Shown here: one piece after another, positions 47,630 to 60,087 of the stretch | How the letters are laid out: each line of letters opens with the position of its first letter | Numbering within the stretch: the first letter of the stretch is position 1 | Assembly: GCA_036250195.1 (NCBI GenBank) | Contig: JAVHZZ010000006.1 | Location: 73,825,869 to 73,889,868 of the forward strand | DNA from: Mixophyes australis | Taxonomy: Eukaryota > Chordata > Amphibia > Anura > Limnodynastidae | Length of the DNA stretch: 64,000 bases | Reading direction: 5' to 3' | Made by a program: the position numbers and the translations under genes | Notes under the pieces: generated by a model | The model's database searches: none | Told to the model about the DNA's origin: nothing | Seen by the model: the letters and a program-made list of their open reading frames with translations, nothing else

Positions 47630-47950
47630 ACCGCTGATGTGTCTTGCTATCTAAGCTATCTAAGCAATGCTGTGCTGTACTGGTTAGAGAGGATTAGAGC
47701 ATGCTGGGCAGGAATGGGCAGAGAATTATTTTAAATGGTAATCCTGCATCCTGTCTGAGAGAGCGGGTGGAAATCGAACCATTTATGATATCAAGCGGAG
47801 AATCTCCCCTGATGAGGTGTAAATTATGGGATATTAAATGGGAAATAAATTCAGTCTGTGATGTGCATCTGACTTATCTTGTTGATGGGAGTTTAGATTG
47901 GGTGCAGGATTATGTGCTGTTTAATAGATAAGACCATAGCAAGGGGGCTC
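47630..47950. promoter_or_regulatory. Candidate conserved intronic element (unproven)
   Basis: A non-repetitive stretch about 1.5-1.8 kb upstream of the SDK2 exon, with ATTTATGATATCAAGC, GTGTAAATTATGGGATATTA and GGAAATAAATTC. AT-rich homeobox-like sites sit within moderately GC sequence. Frame 47701-47931 has no motif. Support is appearance and position only. Confidence 0.25.
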
Positions 47951-48772
47951 GGGGGACAAACTGTCTCTTGACATTCTGGAATGTTGCACTAGAACTATGT
48001 CATTCTACCATGGTAACCTTTTTTTTTTATCCCAATCGGTCCACCATAAAAGTTATCAACTCTAGAGAAAATATTTTTTCTGGATTCATCTCTTGACAAG
48101 TGTTTAGCACAATATAAAGGCCAATTTATCAAACAGCATTTCGTAATGATACATAACTCCATCCTCAGTGATGGTCACTGGCAGACTAACTCTGCCTACG
48201 AAAGGAGAAAGCGCTGTTGCACATGCGTGGCTAAGGTCCGTGCATGCGCATAGTGATTTGACTCAGAAGCCTCCCGGTGGCACTGGACCCCAATGACCAC
48301 GTGTTGTGATGCCACAGCAAGCTGCCTTTTCCCCACTAGAAATGCATTTTGAAAAAATTTGAACCTAGACAATTGTTACCGGGATTCTGGGCTCATAATA
48401 TTAAAGCAAAAACACAGATACATTTCTTAGGCAAATATTCTCTTATTACAGGTATTTTTTAAAAAATAGAATTAAACATTAATCTGTTAATTAGCATCAA
48501 TTAGTTAATTAACATTAACATGAAAAGGTGCTGTCACATTGTTCTTCTACAGTAAACGGATATACAGACAACAAAAGCTGCCACCCAGTGGCTAAAATCA
48601 AATATGGTAGAACACTTGTTTGTCTTTGGAAATGTACCTATTTTTCAATATTGACCAATAATATAATATAATATCTCTTAATCTGCATTCTCCCACAGTT
48701 ACCCTAAGCCTGCACTGGGCCCTTGCTGAAAGGGAAATGAATAAAACAATCACATCAGAAACTAATTCTGCA
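47951..48772. other. No feature recognised; possible MITE half at 48120-48300
   Basis: TTTATCAAACAGCATTTCG and a TGCGCATAGTG stretch resemble MITE arms seen in this window, but no partner end was found. Confidence 0.35.
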
Positions 48773-48973
48773 GGGCATATTGAATTGTCCGTGTTACTCG
48801 CAAAAGTAACACGGCTTGCGCACTATTACCGTAATAGCGTAATTACCGTTATTACGGTACCTTTAACGCCAGCTTTCAGCTCGCAGCTCAGGGAGTTAGA
48901 ATTACCGTAATAACGGTAATACTTTCAACGCCGCGTTACTTTTGCGAGTAACCCGGACATTTGAATATGCCCC
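48773..48973. mobile_element. About 200-bp palindromic MITE
   Basis: Arms share GTTACTCGCAAAAGTAAC and ATTACCGTAATA-type blocks. The ends GGGCATATTGAA and GGGGCATATTCAA resemble 35675. The centre carries CTTTCAGCTCGCAGCTC. Confidence 0.85.
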
Positions 48974-49437
48974 TATTAGTCTGTACTGCAGGATCATGCA
49001 CTCTGCCTCCTTGTATGTTAATGTAGGATGCAATTTTTTTGTCACCACATAAGACACAACTGGCTCTGAAATATAATTAAATATACACCCTTCATGCCAA
49101 TGATCTTTAGTGCTTAGTGGTATTTGTTGTGTTCTGCAGTAGGTTGTGTGTTATGCTAATTTAATATCTGTATGTTGGCCGAGGTGAGTGATAATGAATT
49201 TGGCTAACCCACGTTCTGTAATGTGGTACATGTTCTCAGTTCTTCTTAGCCCTTTTTCTGTGACTTGTGTAGCTTGTGTACTTTGCTGTATTAATGCATT
49301 TCATAGTTATTCCCTTCTCTCTCAGTGCTGCATTTATTAATTAGTACTTTTATATAGGCATCGAGTCTCTCCCAATGATCTATGACTTTCCCTACATACT
49401 ATCACTTGATTTCATAATTGAATACATTTTATTTTAG
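48974..49437 (+). other. End of the upstream SDK2 intron with 3' splice site
   Basis: The last 30 bases are T-rich and end ATTTTATTTTAG before the exon. No repeats were recognised in the last 460 bases. Confidence 0.7.
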
Positions 49438-49597
49438 ATGACGTCCCTCCGTACTTCAAGACAGAGCCGGCACGGAGTCAAGTGCATCTAGAGGGGAATC
49501 GGCTGGTCCTTACCTGCATGGCAGAGGGTAGCTGGCCTCTGGAGTTTAAATGGCTGCATGACCATAAAGAGCTCACCAAATTCTCCCTGGAATACAG
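49438..49597 (+). CDS. SDK2: Sidekick-2 (SDK2) internal coding exon, first half of Ig domain 1
   Basis: This 160-bp exon encodes 52 full codons plus two bases of a split codon at each end. It opens after a T-rich tract ending ATTTTAG and closes at ACAG before GTCTGT. Read with a G from the previous exon, it gives Asp-Asp-Val followed by PYFKTEP, then [20 protein letters not shown] and FKWLH. The Cys of LTC and the Trp of FKW are the first cysteine and core tryptophan of an Ig fold. From memory of the family, the stretch matches the start of mature SDK2 almost residue for residue. SDK1 is clearly less similar, for example at LTCMAEG and [10 protein letters not shown] proteins are homophilic adhesion molecules with Ig and fibronectin domains, acting at retinal synapses. 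No other SDK exon was found in the window, so both flanking introns are large. Exon number (probably 2) is inferred. Confidence 0.93.
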
Positions 49598-50262
49598 GTC
49601 TGTCATTTGATATATATGTAAACAAATAATGTACACCAATGTTTAACCTAGATATGACTACCAGTACTAAAAACAAAACATGATTCAATAATTAACTAGA
49701 GACAAAGTATAGCCTGTAATCATTTTGTTGCAGTGCTCAGGCTCATGGAGCGATAACTGTAAAACATTACGACAGCTGATAACAAACAACCTGAATATAG
49801 ATGTTAATATGAGCAGCTGCAGTACATCAGTCCTTACAGTAAGTGATATTAGTAGCTACCTATAACAATAAATACATCCAGGGAGATATTTATGAAATCT
49901 GAAGAGGCCACCCAAATCTGGCATTACGTTGATTGTACTACAGTAAAACGGTAACTACAGATATATATTTTCCACCAACCTAATATTATTGAATTATCTT
50001 ACCATTTTTGAATTTTAAAAAAAAGATATTTAAACTACTGTGGCGGCTTGGCATAACTCACATGGGAGAAACTGTGATTTTGTCTTTTGGAACAAAGATG
50101 GTGGACGAAAATTTGCAAAACTCAACCTGTATAGCCTATTAGTAGTGAAATTAATGTTGGTTGTTTTTATGGATTATAAATATATTACACAAAGTGAGAC
50201 TTGGTCACATATAAAACTACAAGTACTAGATTAGGTCAGGTACAAAGAAAGCCCATGGAAGT

Positions 50263-50431
50263 TACATACCTCCCAACATTAGAACAAAAGAAGCCCCACC
50301 CCCTTTCTGCCCAAACTCTGCTCACAAATAAGTTTCTCAAAACCCCACCCACTTTTCTGTTAAGCCCCACCCCTTTTGTGGGCTGCGAATCGGGATGAAC
50401 CGACAAAATGAGGACAGGTGGGAGGTATGTA
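50263..50431. mobile_element. MITE with ACATACCTCCC ends
   Basis: The left end ACATACCTCCCAAC and reversed right end ACATACCTCCCACC bracket about 169 bp. GCCCCACCC occurs three times inside. No clean target duplication. Confidence 0.7.
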
Positions 50432-51545
50432 GAAGTCATGCTTTAATAACTGCCAGAATCCTTCTATTTATGTCCACCTGTTAGCAGGGTGCTGTACCAG
50501 AGTCTGAGAAAGTATAGTTGTCACCTACACACGCTGCATTGTATATATATACAAACTAATATTAATGCAAATACAGTTTATAAATGAATATCAGTCATGA
50601 AGTGTCCCAATAATGTCACTGATTGGATGCATTCTCATGAATGTTGCATCATGCCACAAAATGACTGCTGCAACAATGCATTGACAATAGTTGCCATCAA
50701 AGGTGAATAAAGTAATCCCCTTTTTTGGGGGTTGTATTATTGAAATGGTGTGCACAAGTGTTTTTAAAAAATGTTTATATTTTAATCATTGGTAACAGAT
50801 TATAACAATATATTGTATTATTTTACAGCACAATTTGTTTTGTTTAGACTTTTAAGCCACTAAAGGCCAATAATAGGACATTGTTATATATTATGAATGT
50901 GCTGTGTGTCGCTTTGCAACATACATTGTTATATAGACGTTATTATATTTGTAATTGACCCCATACTTGTAATGGCTTTGTAATGGCATTCTCTGGGGAA
51001 GTGCATGTTTCAAAAAAAACCTCTCATATGCCTCAGCAAATTACAAGTATTAATGCTAACGTCTGTCACCTTCGCCTTCCCATACATTGCTGGGTGACAA
51101 GTTGAATTATATTGACTTTCAGGAGGAAAAAGTGCCCAGCATTGCTTGGAATATAAAGTGCATTGTGTTTTCCGTGTGCTCATGTTCACCTTATTTAATC
51201 AAGGCTAGTTCTGAATGTACAGTAATTGCTAAAGTCTGGGAGATCTGCTACTCTGAATGTTGATGCTAAGAGGGTGAAATACTTAATACATTGGGCAACA
51301 GTACAGCAATGGAGTCTGACTGCAGACTTATTTTGAGACACACATAAGCCAAGTCTGGGGCGCCCCCTAGTTTTACATCTACCCCAGCAAGGAGCCATTG
51401 TACCTTTTGAAATACTAAAGTCTACTCCACCTGTATGGGGGAATAAATAAGGTCACTTACTCTAGCATGGCAGAACAATTACTGAGCATTTGGGCCTGAT
51501 TTATACATGACTACGATGAGATGTTAACTCCTTAATTATCTAAGG
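50432..51545. other. No gene recognised
   Basis: Intron 2 DNA with no splice-bounded exon seen. Confidence 0.4.
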
Positions 51546-51692
51546 CAGTTTGGCTAACCTGTGACACTCCAGGTGTTGTGAAACTACAAGCCCCAGCATG
51601 CTTTGTCAGTAGATAACTAGCTGATGGCTGGCAGAGCATGCTGGGACTTGTAGTTTCACAACACCTGGAGTGTCACAGGTTAGCCATCACTG
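51546..51692. mobile_element. Palindromic hAT-like MITE, CAGCATGCT...ACTACAAG type
   Basis: The 147-bp element has arms of about 55 bp: GGCTAACCTGTGACACTCCA, then GTGTTGTGAAACTACAAG and CCCAGCATGC, with their inverses. It starts CAG and ends CTG. Flanking octamers (ATCTAAGG and ATAAGGGG) match poorly. Confidence 0.9.
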
Positions 51693-54600
51693 ATAAGGGG
51701 ACACACTTTTGTGGGAGTACCTGCTTTAAATATATTCTGTATCTCTTATTTCATCATGTAAGGATTTAGTGTATTCACATGGACTGTAACCATGCTGTAC
51801 GTAATGCACTGACAGAAACAGCAGCCATGTGGTAAAAAAAATGTTTTGCTCATTAATTTAAATGTTAAAGCAATTTCTTTCACACATTAAGCCATTGTGT
51901 AACAGTCAGTTTACGAAAATGCAACCATGTACATACTGTATGACATTTGTTATGCTGGGAATAAAAACAGGCAGCATGTACCCATTGTATTTATGCTGCA
52001 TACAGAGAGATTTCACAGACAGCCGTCATCTTATAATGAGATGCTACGGGTCACAGTGAGATTTCACAGCTATCACTGTGAATCAGCTATTATATTCTAC
52101 AAACAGCAGCAATAGAATTCCTGACTTCAGTATATGTATGTGTGTGTATTATATGTTATACTTGAAAGCTGAAAATCAATTGAGGATGCAGCATGTTCGG
52201 TAAGTCGTGGAATGACGCGACATCACCTAGGCCTTAGAAATTCTAAGATCCTGAATTCTGATTCTTCTCTAATTAGATTTATTTATTCATGAATGGATTT
52301 GAGCTGAGCCTCTAAGATGATTGAATATTATAGAAAGAAAGTAAAACAAAAGATGGATTCTCACATACAATCTTGTCACAGGTGGACCTACTTTGCACAC
52401 ATCAAACAGTTAACTAAACCCACCCAAACAATAATGACTTTCAGGGTCCAGAAGGGGCAGAATTATCTATTTTAAGGACGTGGCCCTTTTCTGGATCATG
52501 GGCTGTAGGAAGAAACCTCAAGCCCTCAAGACTGCAATGCGATGGCTGAAAAACCAGAGGGCATCTACAGACCACCCAAAGCTCCTTTTAAAAACAGATG
52601 TGTCACTCCCATATAAAACCAAACTAAACCTTTCTGTTTTTGTAATTGAGTATGTAACAAAAAAATATATACAGAGTATTTTGTAATTAGATATTAACCT
52701 CTGTGCAGAACCTACATTGGTAGTAGCCTTCCTTCTTATTAATCTGCTCATGTCACCAGCATGGTACTGGGGCTATATGGGGATGCTAGTTGTGGTAACA
52801 GGCCAGTAGTAAAAGGAAATTAATTTGTAATAACCAAAAGCAAACAATAGAAAGGAGGAACACTTGCTACATGGGCATAGTATAAGTACAATATAAGATA
52901 AAACAAATAGTATTGAGTCAAAAACAATGAATATAAATTGTCAAAACAAAACTTAGATAAAAAATATGAAACTCCCTGTGTCAACAATAAGACATGCAGT
53001 CTACCAATAAATTGAAGAGTAAAACAAGGGTAGAATGCATGTACAAAAGTGGGTAATGATACCGCTTTACTCTAATGTTTTTGGAGTAGTAGTCCCTTCC
53101 CAATTGGATTGCATAGATTCAGGTTTCCAAGGTATATGGAAAGGTATAAAAAAGGAAAGTATGTAAGTAATATGAATAACTATTACATTTATGATCTTTA
53201 ATAGACTCTATAACTGTACAAACTGGACCACACTGATAGTTTCCATGGTTACATATGTTGTGAAAGAAAAGTCAAGTTATTCACAACCTAATTGCCAAGT
53301 GGCAGCAACAGTGTGTGCCTTTGGTTTCAACAGGTAATTTCAGGCAGAAGTCCGAGGTATTAGGCATTATTCCAGTAAGCTGGTTTTTCCATTAAAGAGA
53401 TTTATTTAGGTAACTGAATTGTTGAGTGGAGCTACTCTTTAAGGGTTTTAAAAGGCACAATAACATATTTTATAGAATTATTAATATCCATAAGTTTTAT
53501 GGGCAGTCCCAGAGTTCACTAATAATGTCCCTGTTTTTTAGTACTTAACACCACGCATTTTTCTAATTCTATTTCTGTACACTGAATGTGGTCTTATAGC
53601 CCATTCTAAATGCACCTGACCCCACGCACAGTGTTATTCACTATAAAGTACATGTTTTAGAGAGAGAGAGCTCAAAGTGGCATGATCTAAATGTGACAGG
53701 CAAGAAAAAAGACCAACAAAAGTCTGATGCTTTGCAGGCTGGATGGGCCAAGTGTTTTGTTATCTTACTGAATTGTTCTAGATCTATGTTATTGAGACAA
53801 AAGAGGAAATATTCTGCAGTGACAAATACAACCCAAGACAAATGTCCTATTGATTTCAAAGGGACTCTTGTCTTTGATGAAACTGAAATTAATTTGCCTC
53901 GGGATTCCTCCACGTTCCCCTTGATAGAGAGACCTTATGAAACAGTGTCTCAGTGAGTGGGTGAAATCACAAGTGGTCTTTTCATATGAAGGTTCCCACA
54001 TGAAGAAAAACGAGCTATTGAATGAGGCAGCCTGCTTTCTGAACCATCTTATAATAACACCCTACTGTAACAATACAATTTCTCTCTGCCATTTAGCTGG
54101 CTAAAGCTACACAATTCCTACAGATCTTCTAAGTATGAAAGTATAGATCAAAAAAGTACAAAGCAGGCAATACAGATTTACTCCTAACCCATAATACTGC
54201 TCGGTGTAGAGGATTACAGTAAAAATAAACATGACTGGGATGAATAGTATATAGTGCAGCCCATGACCCCCATTATCTCAAGCTGAGAGCCAGCTACCAC
54301 TGAATCATACTAATTTTCGCTAAAGGATATAAAAAAATACCAGCAAGAGTCTTGTAACAATTTATTACACTTATATTGTTTTGGACTCTTGTCGGTTAAA
54401 TAAATACAATTTACATTAAAAAGAATTTGCTTCAAGGAAAACAAGCGTATTACACACTATGCACAGCTCTTCCATAGAGCTCTGGACAGATTGAGTAACG
54501 CAGAGACATGCGGTTTGAGTAAGATGATCTGGAAATTGCTCATGGTATAAAATCCTCCTCATACTCTTTTAGAATCCAAATAAGGTAAATCAATTATAGG

Positions 54601-54730
54601 AACCTAATTGCAATTATCCTGTTAATATTTCAAGTGGTAAAAAAGGGGCTGTACTGTGAAAACAGCGACAATGGGAATCTAGCATATAGTGGGTACCCTT
54701 TGCTTACATACAGCGGAAGCAGACATTTAG
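51693..54730. other. No gene recognised; intronic DNA
   Basis: I checked for the next SDK2 Ig exon (GFYRC-type motif) and did not find it. The frame at 53693-53956 has no recognisable domain. Confidence 0.4.
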
Positions 54731-55030
54731 AAGGCACAAGTATCCATGAGAATACAGCCAATCAATTAACTGGAAACGGCTGACTCTGCAGCCTTTCAGT
54801 TCACTAGGAACTAGTGATATCACTGGGAATGCAGCCAATCAATTCACTTGGATCCAATGACATCACTGAGAATGCAACTTATCAATTCAATAGGAACTAG
54901 TGACATCACTGGGAATGATGGATCCAATGACATCAGTGAGAATGCAGCCTATGAAGTAATTGGTGACATCCCTGAGGATGTAGCTTACAATTAACTTGGA
55001 CCCAATTACATCATTGAGGCCACAGTCACA
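54731..55030. repeat. Degenerate tandem repeat
   Basis: About six units of 45-60 bp repeat GGAACTAGTGACATCACT, GGGAATGCAGCC and CAATCAATTCA with drift. Related single fragments lie at 40640-40790 and 26620-26700. Confidence 0.8.
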
Positions 55031-56189
55031 AAGGGGGTGATTAAATTACAAGTGAGGTGTCCGTTGTTGACTTGCGTGTTATTTTTGAGGTATTGATCAT
55101 GTTATAAAATATGCCTAATTCTCTTATTTTTGCTTCCACCTCTAGAGGGGAGATCCTAGCACTGGATATGTTCAGGAGCGGACAGCAAGCTTCCGAGAAT
55201 AGTTAAAATCATTTTTTATTTTTTTTAAAATAGAGTTGATGAGGTTAGAGTCAGGACGGACTTAGGGTTAAGTTTTGGCTTGGGCTGGACAGTTATGGTA
55301 GGGTTGGGTCTAGTTTAAGCTTTCCAAGCCACAAACCCTGATGCTAACCTCAACAACTTTATTTAAACAATAATGTGAATGTACATAAAAGGGACATGCA
55401 GCTTCTCTCGATAATGTGCTGCTCATTTTCTGAGCAAGACCCATGAGTTTAGTTTCAGGAGTGTGCACACAATGGGTGGACGGAGTTTGGGGGGTCGTGC
55501 GTGCCATCTTTCCGGTAACACCTGCACTGGGCACTCATTGTAGCAAAGTGATTTTAAATAACAGAGGGATATTTACAGAAAACAGAGAGAGTCTGCATTT
55601 TACTCATACTTAGAAGCCACAAATGGCACAAGAACTAGGTTTTATTAGGCTTAATTGGTTTAGCACATCTGCTGTGCTTATGTGCACTGTGGAAATGTTC
55701 TTGCTTACCAGCAAATTGTTTCTCAAAGGCATTGCCTACCTACAATACAAAGTACTTCCACCAGTCAATGTATCATTACCCAATATATATCTCTAGTGTG
55801 TTATCATCCTCTTGTCAGCTAAATGGTTAAAATTTTACTGTGGAAATCTACAAAGGACAAAGTGCAGGTCTTTTTTATCCATTGTCTTTTAAACAATATC
55901 TGGAGGTACTTGGAAAACTGAGCACACTGAAGCCAAGTGATGAAAAAACGAATACACATTTTAAATAACTTATCGATGTGGTTGCCTCTTTATAAGAATT
56001 TAATCAGCCATAAAGTGTAAGATTTCACTCCATCCACCCCCCCTTTACCCAGCCAGAGCTAATGATAGCAACATAATTCCGCTGTACGATGGGACTACCA
56101 GAGACTGCAGCGTCTGCAGATTTTCCGAAGAAAAGGAAGTTTTATAAAGAGTTTTATCACTTCGAATGATTGTATCTAGCTGTCTGTGG
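55031..56189. other. No gene recognised
   Basis: Intronic DNA with no named repeats. Confidence 0.4.
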
Positions 56190-56500
56190 AACATAAAAAA
56201 GAAATTTAACTTTCAAGCGCGCCTAGCGTGTGTTTTTGAGGTGTCAGTCATTGTGAGTTAACAGCTAAAATTCCAAAACTTCAGCTGCGCACTGAAGAAA
56301 TTATTGCCCATGGCTGTTCACAAGAGGCCGTGGTTAGGGTTAATGGCGTTGACTGGTTGGGGAGTGGGGGATTTGTCAGCTGCACGGGGCAATTACAGAA
56401 GAAATGAATACACATGTGATTAGCACACATCAAAAGTGTGGATTAATGGCTTGGCTGCCACAGCAAAGAGTGAATATCCTTTTGTTACCGAGATAAGAAC
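56190..56500. promoter_or_regulatory. Candidate conserved intronic element (unproven)
   Basis: A repeat-free stretch with GCGCGCCTAGCGTG, GTGATTAGCACAC, GTGGATTAATGGC and CAGCTGC (E-box). It looks denser in motifs than its surroundings. Evidence is by eye. Confidence 0.2.
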
Positions 56501-57012
56501 ATCAAATAAAGGTAGAGAGTGACTAAAAAGCTCAGATGTTCTTAAGAAGACACGTGCCCTTGTACGTGTTATGTAGGAAAACAGCATAGACAGATTGGAC
56601 TAATATATACTGTATAATGTTATGATTAGCATCTGTCATCTGTATGTCATGGATCGAACAGCTAAAGCTATTTTGTAGGCTAATTCCATCCAAGATTGTT
56701 TTAAATAACAGTCCCGTCATCCCAATTAACGAAATGTGGAGATCCTATTCCAGGGACCTCTGTAGTCGCAGAGAACTCACTCCAGCGGGCACTGTAACAG
56801 CTTCAATCAGTATTAATTGGACTGGAATTTCTCCCAGATTGTCAATTCTGGGAGACTGGATGTTGGTGATATGAGTCTTCAAAGTGCAGTGTCCTTTACA
56901 TGACATGGACAATCCCTTGTGGTGTTTGGGGTCTATTTATTATGCTAATTTTTTCTCAAAATACCCAGAAAACACTATTTTTCGGGGTATAACCGCATTT
57001 TTAAGTATCCTA

Positions 57013-57626
57013 GGGGCATATATATAAAAGCACGGTATCGTGCACTTACCGTGAAATTAAGGTCCCACCGGATATTTATGAAAGGTGCATCGCAGCAGAT
57101 ATCCATGATATGCACTCCTCTTTGTTTTTGGGAGCGGTCACCATTCTACAGTATGGTGACTGCTCCCAGCTCAAATCTAACAAGTTACGAAAAAACATTT
57201 TTTTCAGAAACTTGTCTTGATAATGTACGCCAGCTTATCATAATTGAAGAAATCCAATGCTGTCAGCTCTGCTCCAAAGAGCAGAGCTGGACAGCGCATG
57301 TGTGGAGGGATCACATGATCCCTCCCTGTCACTAACCGAACTCTCTCTGCAACGATAGTTGCAGAGACAGAGCGGGGATCTTTGTGCGCATGTGCAGTTC
57401 TTGGAACTGCACATGCGCAATTGAAGAATAAAGAGAGCGAGGAGAAGATCCGGAGACAGCGCTTCCGAAGAGAGGAGTGAGTATGGTTTTTTTTATCACA
57501 GAAACAGCAGTTTTTCGGAACTGCTGTTTCTGTGATCTGTTGTTCAAAAATTTGAGAAATAGTATCCATGCGATAAGGATTGATAACTATTTCTCACTTT
57601 TGCCGAACATTGATAAATGTGCCCCC
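57013..57626. mobile_element. Hairpin-rich MITE-like element, unit 1
   Basis: The ends are GGGGCATATATATAAAAGCA and, reversed, GGGGGCACATTTATCAATG, with TA on each side. It contains five local hairpins in a row: CAGCTCTGCTC, GGAGGGATCACATGAT, CTCTGCAAC, GCGCATGTGCAGTTC and ATCACAGAAACAGCAG with their inverses. None codes for protein. Confidence 0.65.
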
Positions 57627-58148
57627 TATTGATTTATAACTAGGGGATCGTAGCAGATATCTCCATTATTTGCTGCGGTACCACTGTTACCTTACGTAAT
57701 AGGTTTCTATGGGGACTGCTGTTTTTCATAAATTAACATGTTCTGAAAATCCAAGATTTTCAGAACTTGTGCCCAAAAGCTAACGGAATCTGGGCGTTAG
57801 GCTTTCAATCCTATGGGGAGAACATTGCGGTAGAGAGATCTTCGAATCCCTCACCGCATTTTACCTGCTCTCCCCTGCGGTCACTGTCGTAAAGGCGGCT
57901 TTGCGCATGCGTGACCTTAGGTTTTGGGACGAAGCATGGGCAGATCTACTTTTAACATCGGGCTGCATCACAATTGAATAAAATGAGCGGTGATTAGGTA
58001 AGTTGTGTTCACCAGAACAGGCATTTATCAGAAGTACTGCACTGGCAGAACACTTTCAGTAGATACTCAAAATCTTTCATTCCTTATTATTGCGATAAGG
58101 AATGAAAATGATTGTGTCAAAAATGCGCTTCTTAATAAATGTGCCCCC
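57627..58148. mobile_element. Hairpin-rich MITE-like element, unit 2
   Basis: It shares (C/T)GCAGCAGATATC- and GGTACCACTGTTACC-like sequence with unit 1 and ends in AATAAATGTGCCCCC. A CATTCCTTAT...ATAAGGAATG hairpin lies at 58077-58105. Confidence 0.55.
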
Positions 58149-58639
58149 ATGCCTGTAAAAAGGCACATAGGTAATGTTATGTTTGCAACTCTTGCCTCAA
58201 AGTTTAGCAAGGAACGGGGCTGAGCTTATTGCAGTACCCACAGTAACTGTGACAAAACCACCGGCGCTTGTCCTGTGTGAGGGCAGACCCATTGCAAGGT
58301 GCCATTTGGATGACATTTATAACAAGTACCAACATCCACCGGAGGTGATAATAGGATTGAAATATTATTAAAGCGAGAAAGCAAAAGCATTATACAAGTT
58401 GTGGCCACTGGTCACTTCAATTTTAGTGATACTAATGAATTATTTATATTTTTAGAATGTGGGGTGCTTTTGTAACGGAATTTACGTTTTGTTTTGTTTT
58501 TACTACGAATTGGCATTGTGTTAATCAGGCATTTTCAAATATATTTTACTGGGGTGTGAGCAGCAATTTACTTTTGTTTCCATGTGTATGGAAATTATAT
58601 AATGCCAGTTCTGTACTGGTGTAGCAAGCGTCAGTTACT
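58149..58639. other. No feature recognised
   Basis: Frame 58174-58371 shows no family motif. Confidence 0.4.
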
Positions 58640-59009
58640 ACATACCTATCACACTGCAGTCCCGGCTGGTGCTATACTGAGCATCATATTTTCAATTTCA
58701 TGGGTGACTGAGAGTGCTGTGGCCTTGGGGTCGATTCTGACCAGGTGGCAAATTGTGTGGGGTTTGTATCTCCCAGTGTTCCCTTTGGATTTCCTTCAGG
58801 TGTTCCAGTTTCCTCCTGCTAAAATATACTAGTATACACACAGTATATACAGCTACTAGTAGTTATTGGCTTCTCACTTATTTCTAGTCTGTAAGGAATT
58901 AGATTATAAGCTTCACTGAGGCAGGGACTGACGTGACTGAATACACATTTTCTGATTTTAAAAAGCTGCATAAAATGTTTGCACTATATAACTAAAGGAC
59001 AATAAATAC
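58640..59009 (+). repeat. Old SINE/LINE-tail family copy
   Basis: The order of phrases (GGGTCGATTCTGACC, GTGTGGGGTTTGTAT, TTTCCTCC, then TTAGATTATAAGCTTCACTG, GGCAGGGACTGA and a TGCACTATATAA tail) matches a common amphibian interspersed repeat as I remember it. It is diverged and its polymerase III boxes are doubtful. Confidence 0.6.
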
Positions 59010-59805
59010 ATTTACTGATACAGGACTTTAATAAATGCCATGAAAACTGTCCCACTTAAACACAAAGCAGATGTTGGTTGGAGTTTGCACCTACCCTGTC
59101 ACCTATAAGCTATTGACTGGAGATATGTGCCGTGCAGGGGTGTAGCTTGGAGCCCGGAGCTTGCATATGCTAATTTGCCCCCCATTACTGAAGTGCGCCA
59201 GGGAATGGGGCATAGCCAGCATGTGGGGGCAAGTTGAAGTTAAAAAAAACAACAATATTTGCTCTCTGAAAAACGTCAGCTGAAGATTAACGGTTGGGCT
59301 TTGCTTTTTGTGCCTCAAGCTAATTCACACTGTCCTGAAAGTCTGTGGAGAATAGGGTAAGATTGGAGAGGATGAGGAGGAGAGTAAGAGGGAAGATAGA
59401 AACACAGCAGGTAGAGAGGAAGAAAAGAGGAAAAGAGAGAGAGCAAAATATGTTAGGAAACAATATTAGGAAAGCTAAAGGGCGAGTCTGTTAGGTGGAC
59501 TGTGATGTTCTCCCCTACCTGTTATTGCAGCTTTTACAACCTGCTGTTGGTTTTTTGTCTGGATACTGGAATGTCAGGGCCTATTTAGAAAATGTAAAGA
59601 TAGGTACATGAAATATGGAGAGTCGAGCAATAAGTGAACACTGTACACAGATCACGCAGTATATAATGCATTGTAATATAACATATGTTTATTACACAGA
59701 TTCTGTATAAGCTCACAGGGAAGATGTGTATTTGCTGGATGACTGGCAAACATAAGAAAAAGGCCCAGGCTCTTCTGCTAATACACCGTCAACAGAAAGA
59801 TGAGC
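59010..59805. other. No gene recognised
   Basis: A purine-rich stretch (59350-59460) is the only notable composition. Confidence 0.4.
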
Positions 59806-59950
59806 ATTATTATTATTATTATTTATTTATTTATAAGGCGCCACAGATTCCGTAGCGCTGGATACAGAAGCAAGTAACAAAAAGATGAGATAATACATGT
59901 CAGCAGCACAGATGAGTGTAAGTAATGCTATGGGGACTCACACAGAGTGC
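59806..59950 (-). repeat. LINE/SINE 3' end, reverse orientation
   Basis: An (ATT)n(TTTA)n tract, then AAGGCGCCACAGATTCCGTA and GCGCTGGATACAG. This is the reverse of the tail seen at 5531-5588. Confidence 0.7.
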
Positions 59951-60087
59951 AGCAAAAAAAACAGTCAGTATTTAACTTATGTGCAAAACAGAATACTAAT
60001 TTGCACCCCTTGCACTGTAACATGGTTTTGTCCAGGAGACTGAAATAAGACGTTTCTTAAGTTAAGATCCTTAATGAATCAGGCCCA
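59950..60087. mobile_element. Right half of a GGGCCTGATTCATTAAGG MITE
   Basis: Matches the right half of 46946-47280 almost exactly, from AACAGTCAGTATTTAAC to ATGAATCAGGCCC. The left half is absent, replaced by the LINE tail. Confidence 0.85.

Noticed and set aside
53693..53956. 87-codon frame with a non-repetitive look
   Set aside because: No recognisable motif, no matching splice sites, and an equally long frame on the opposite strand.
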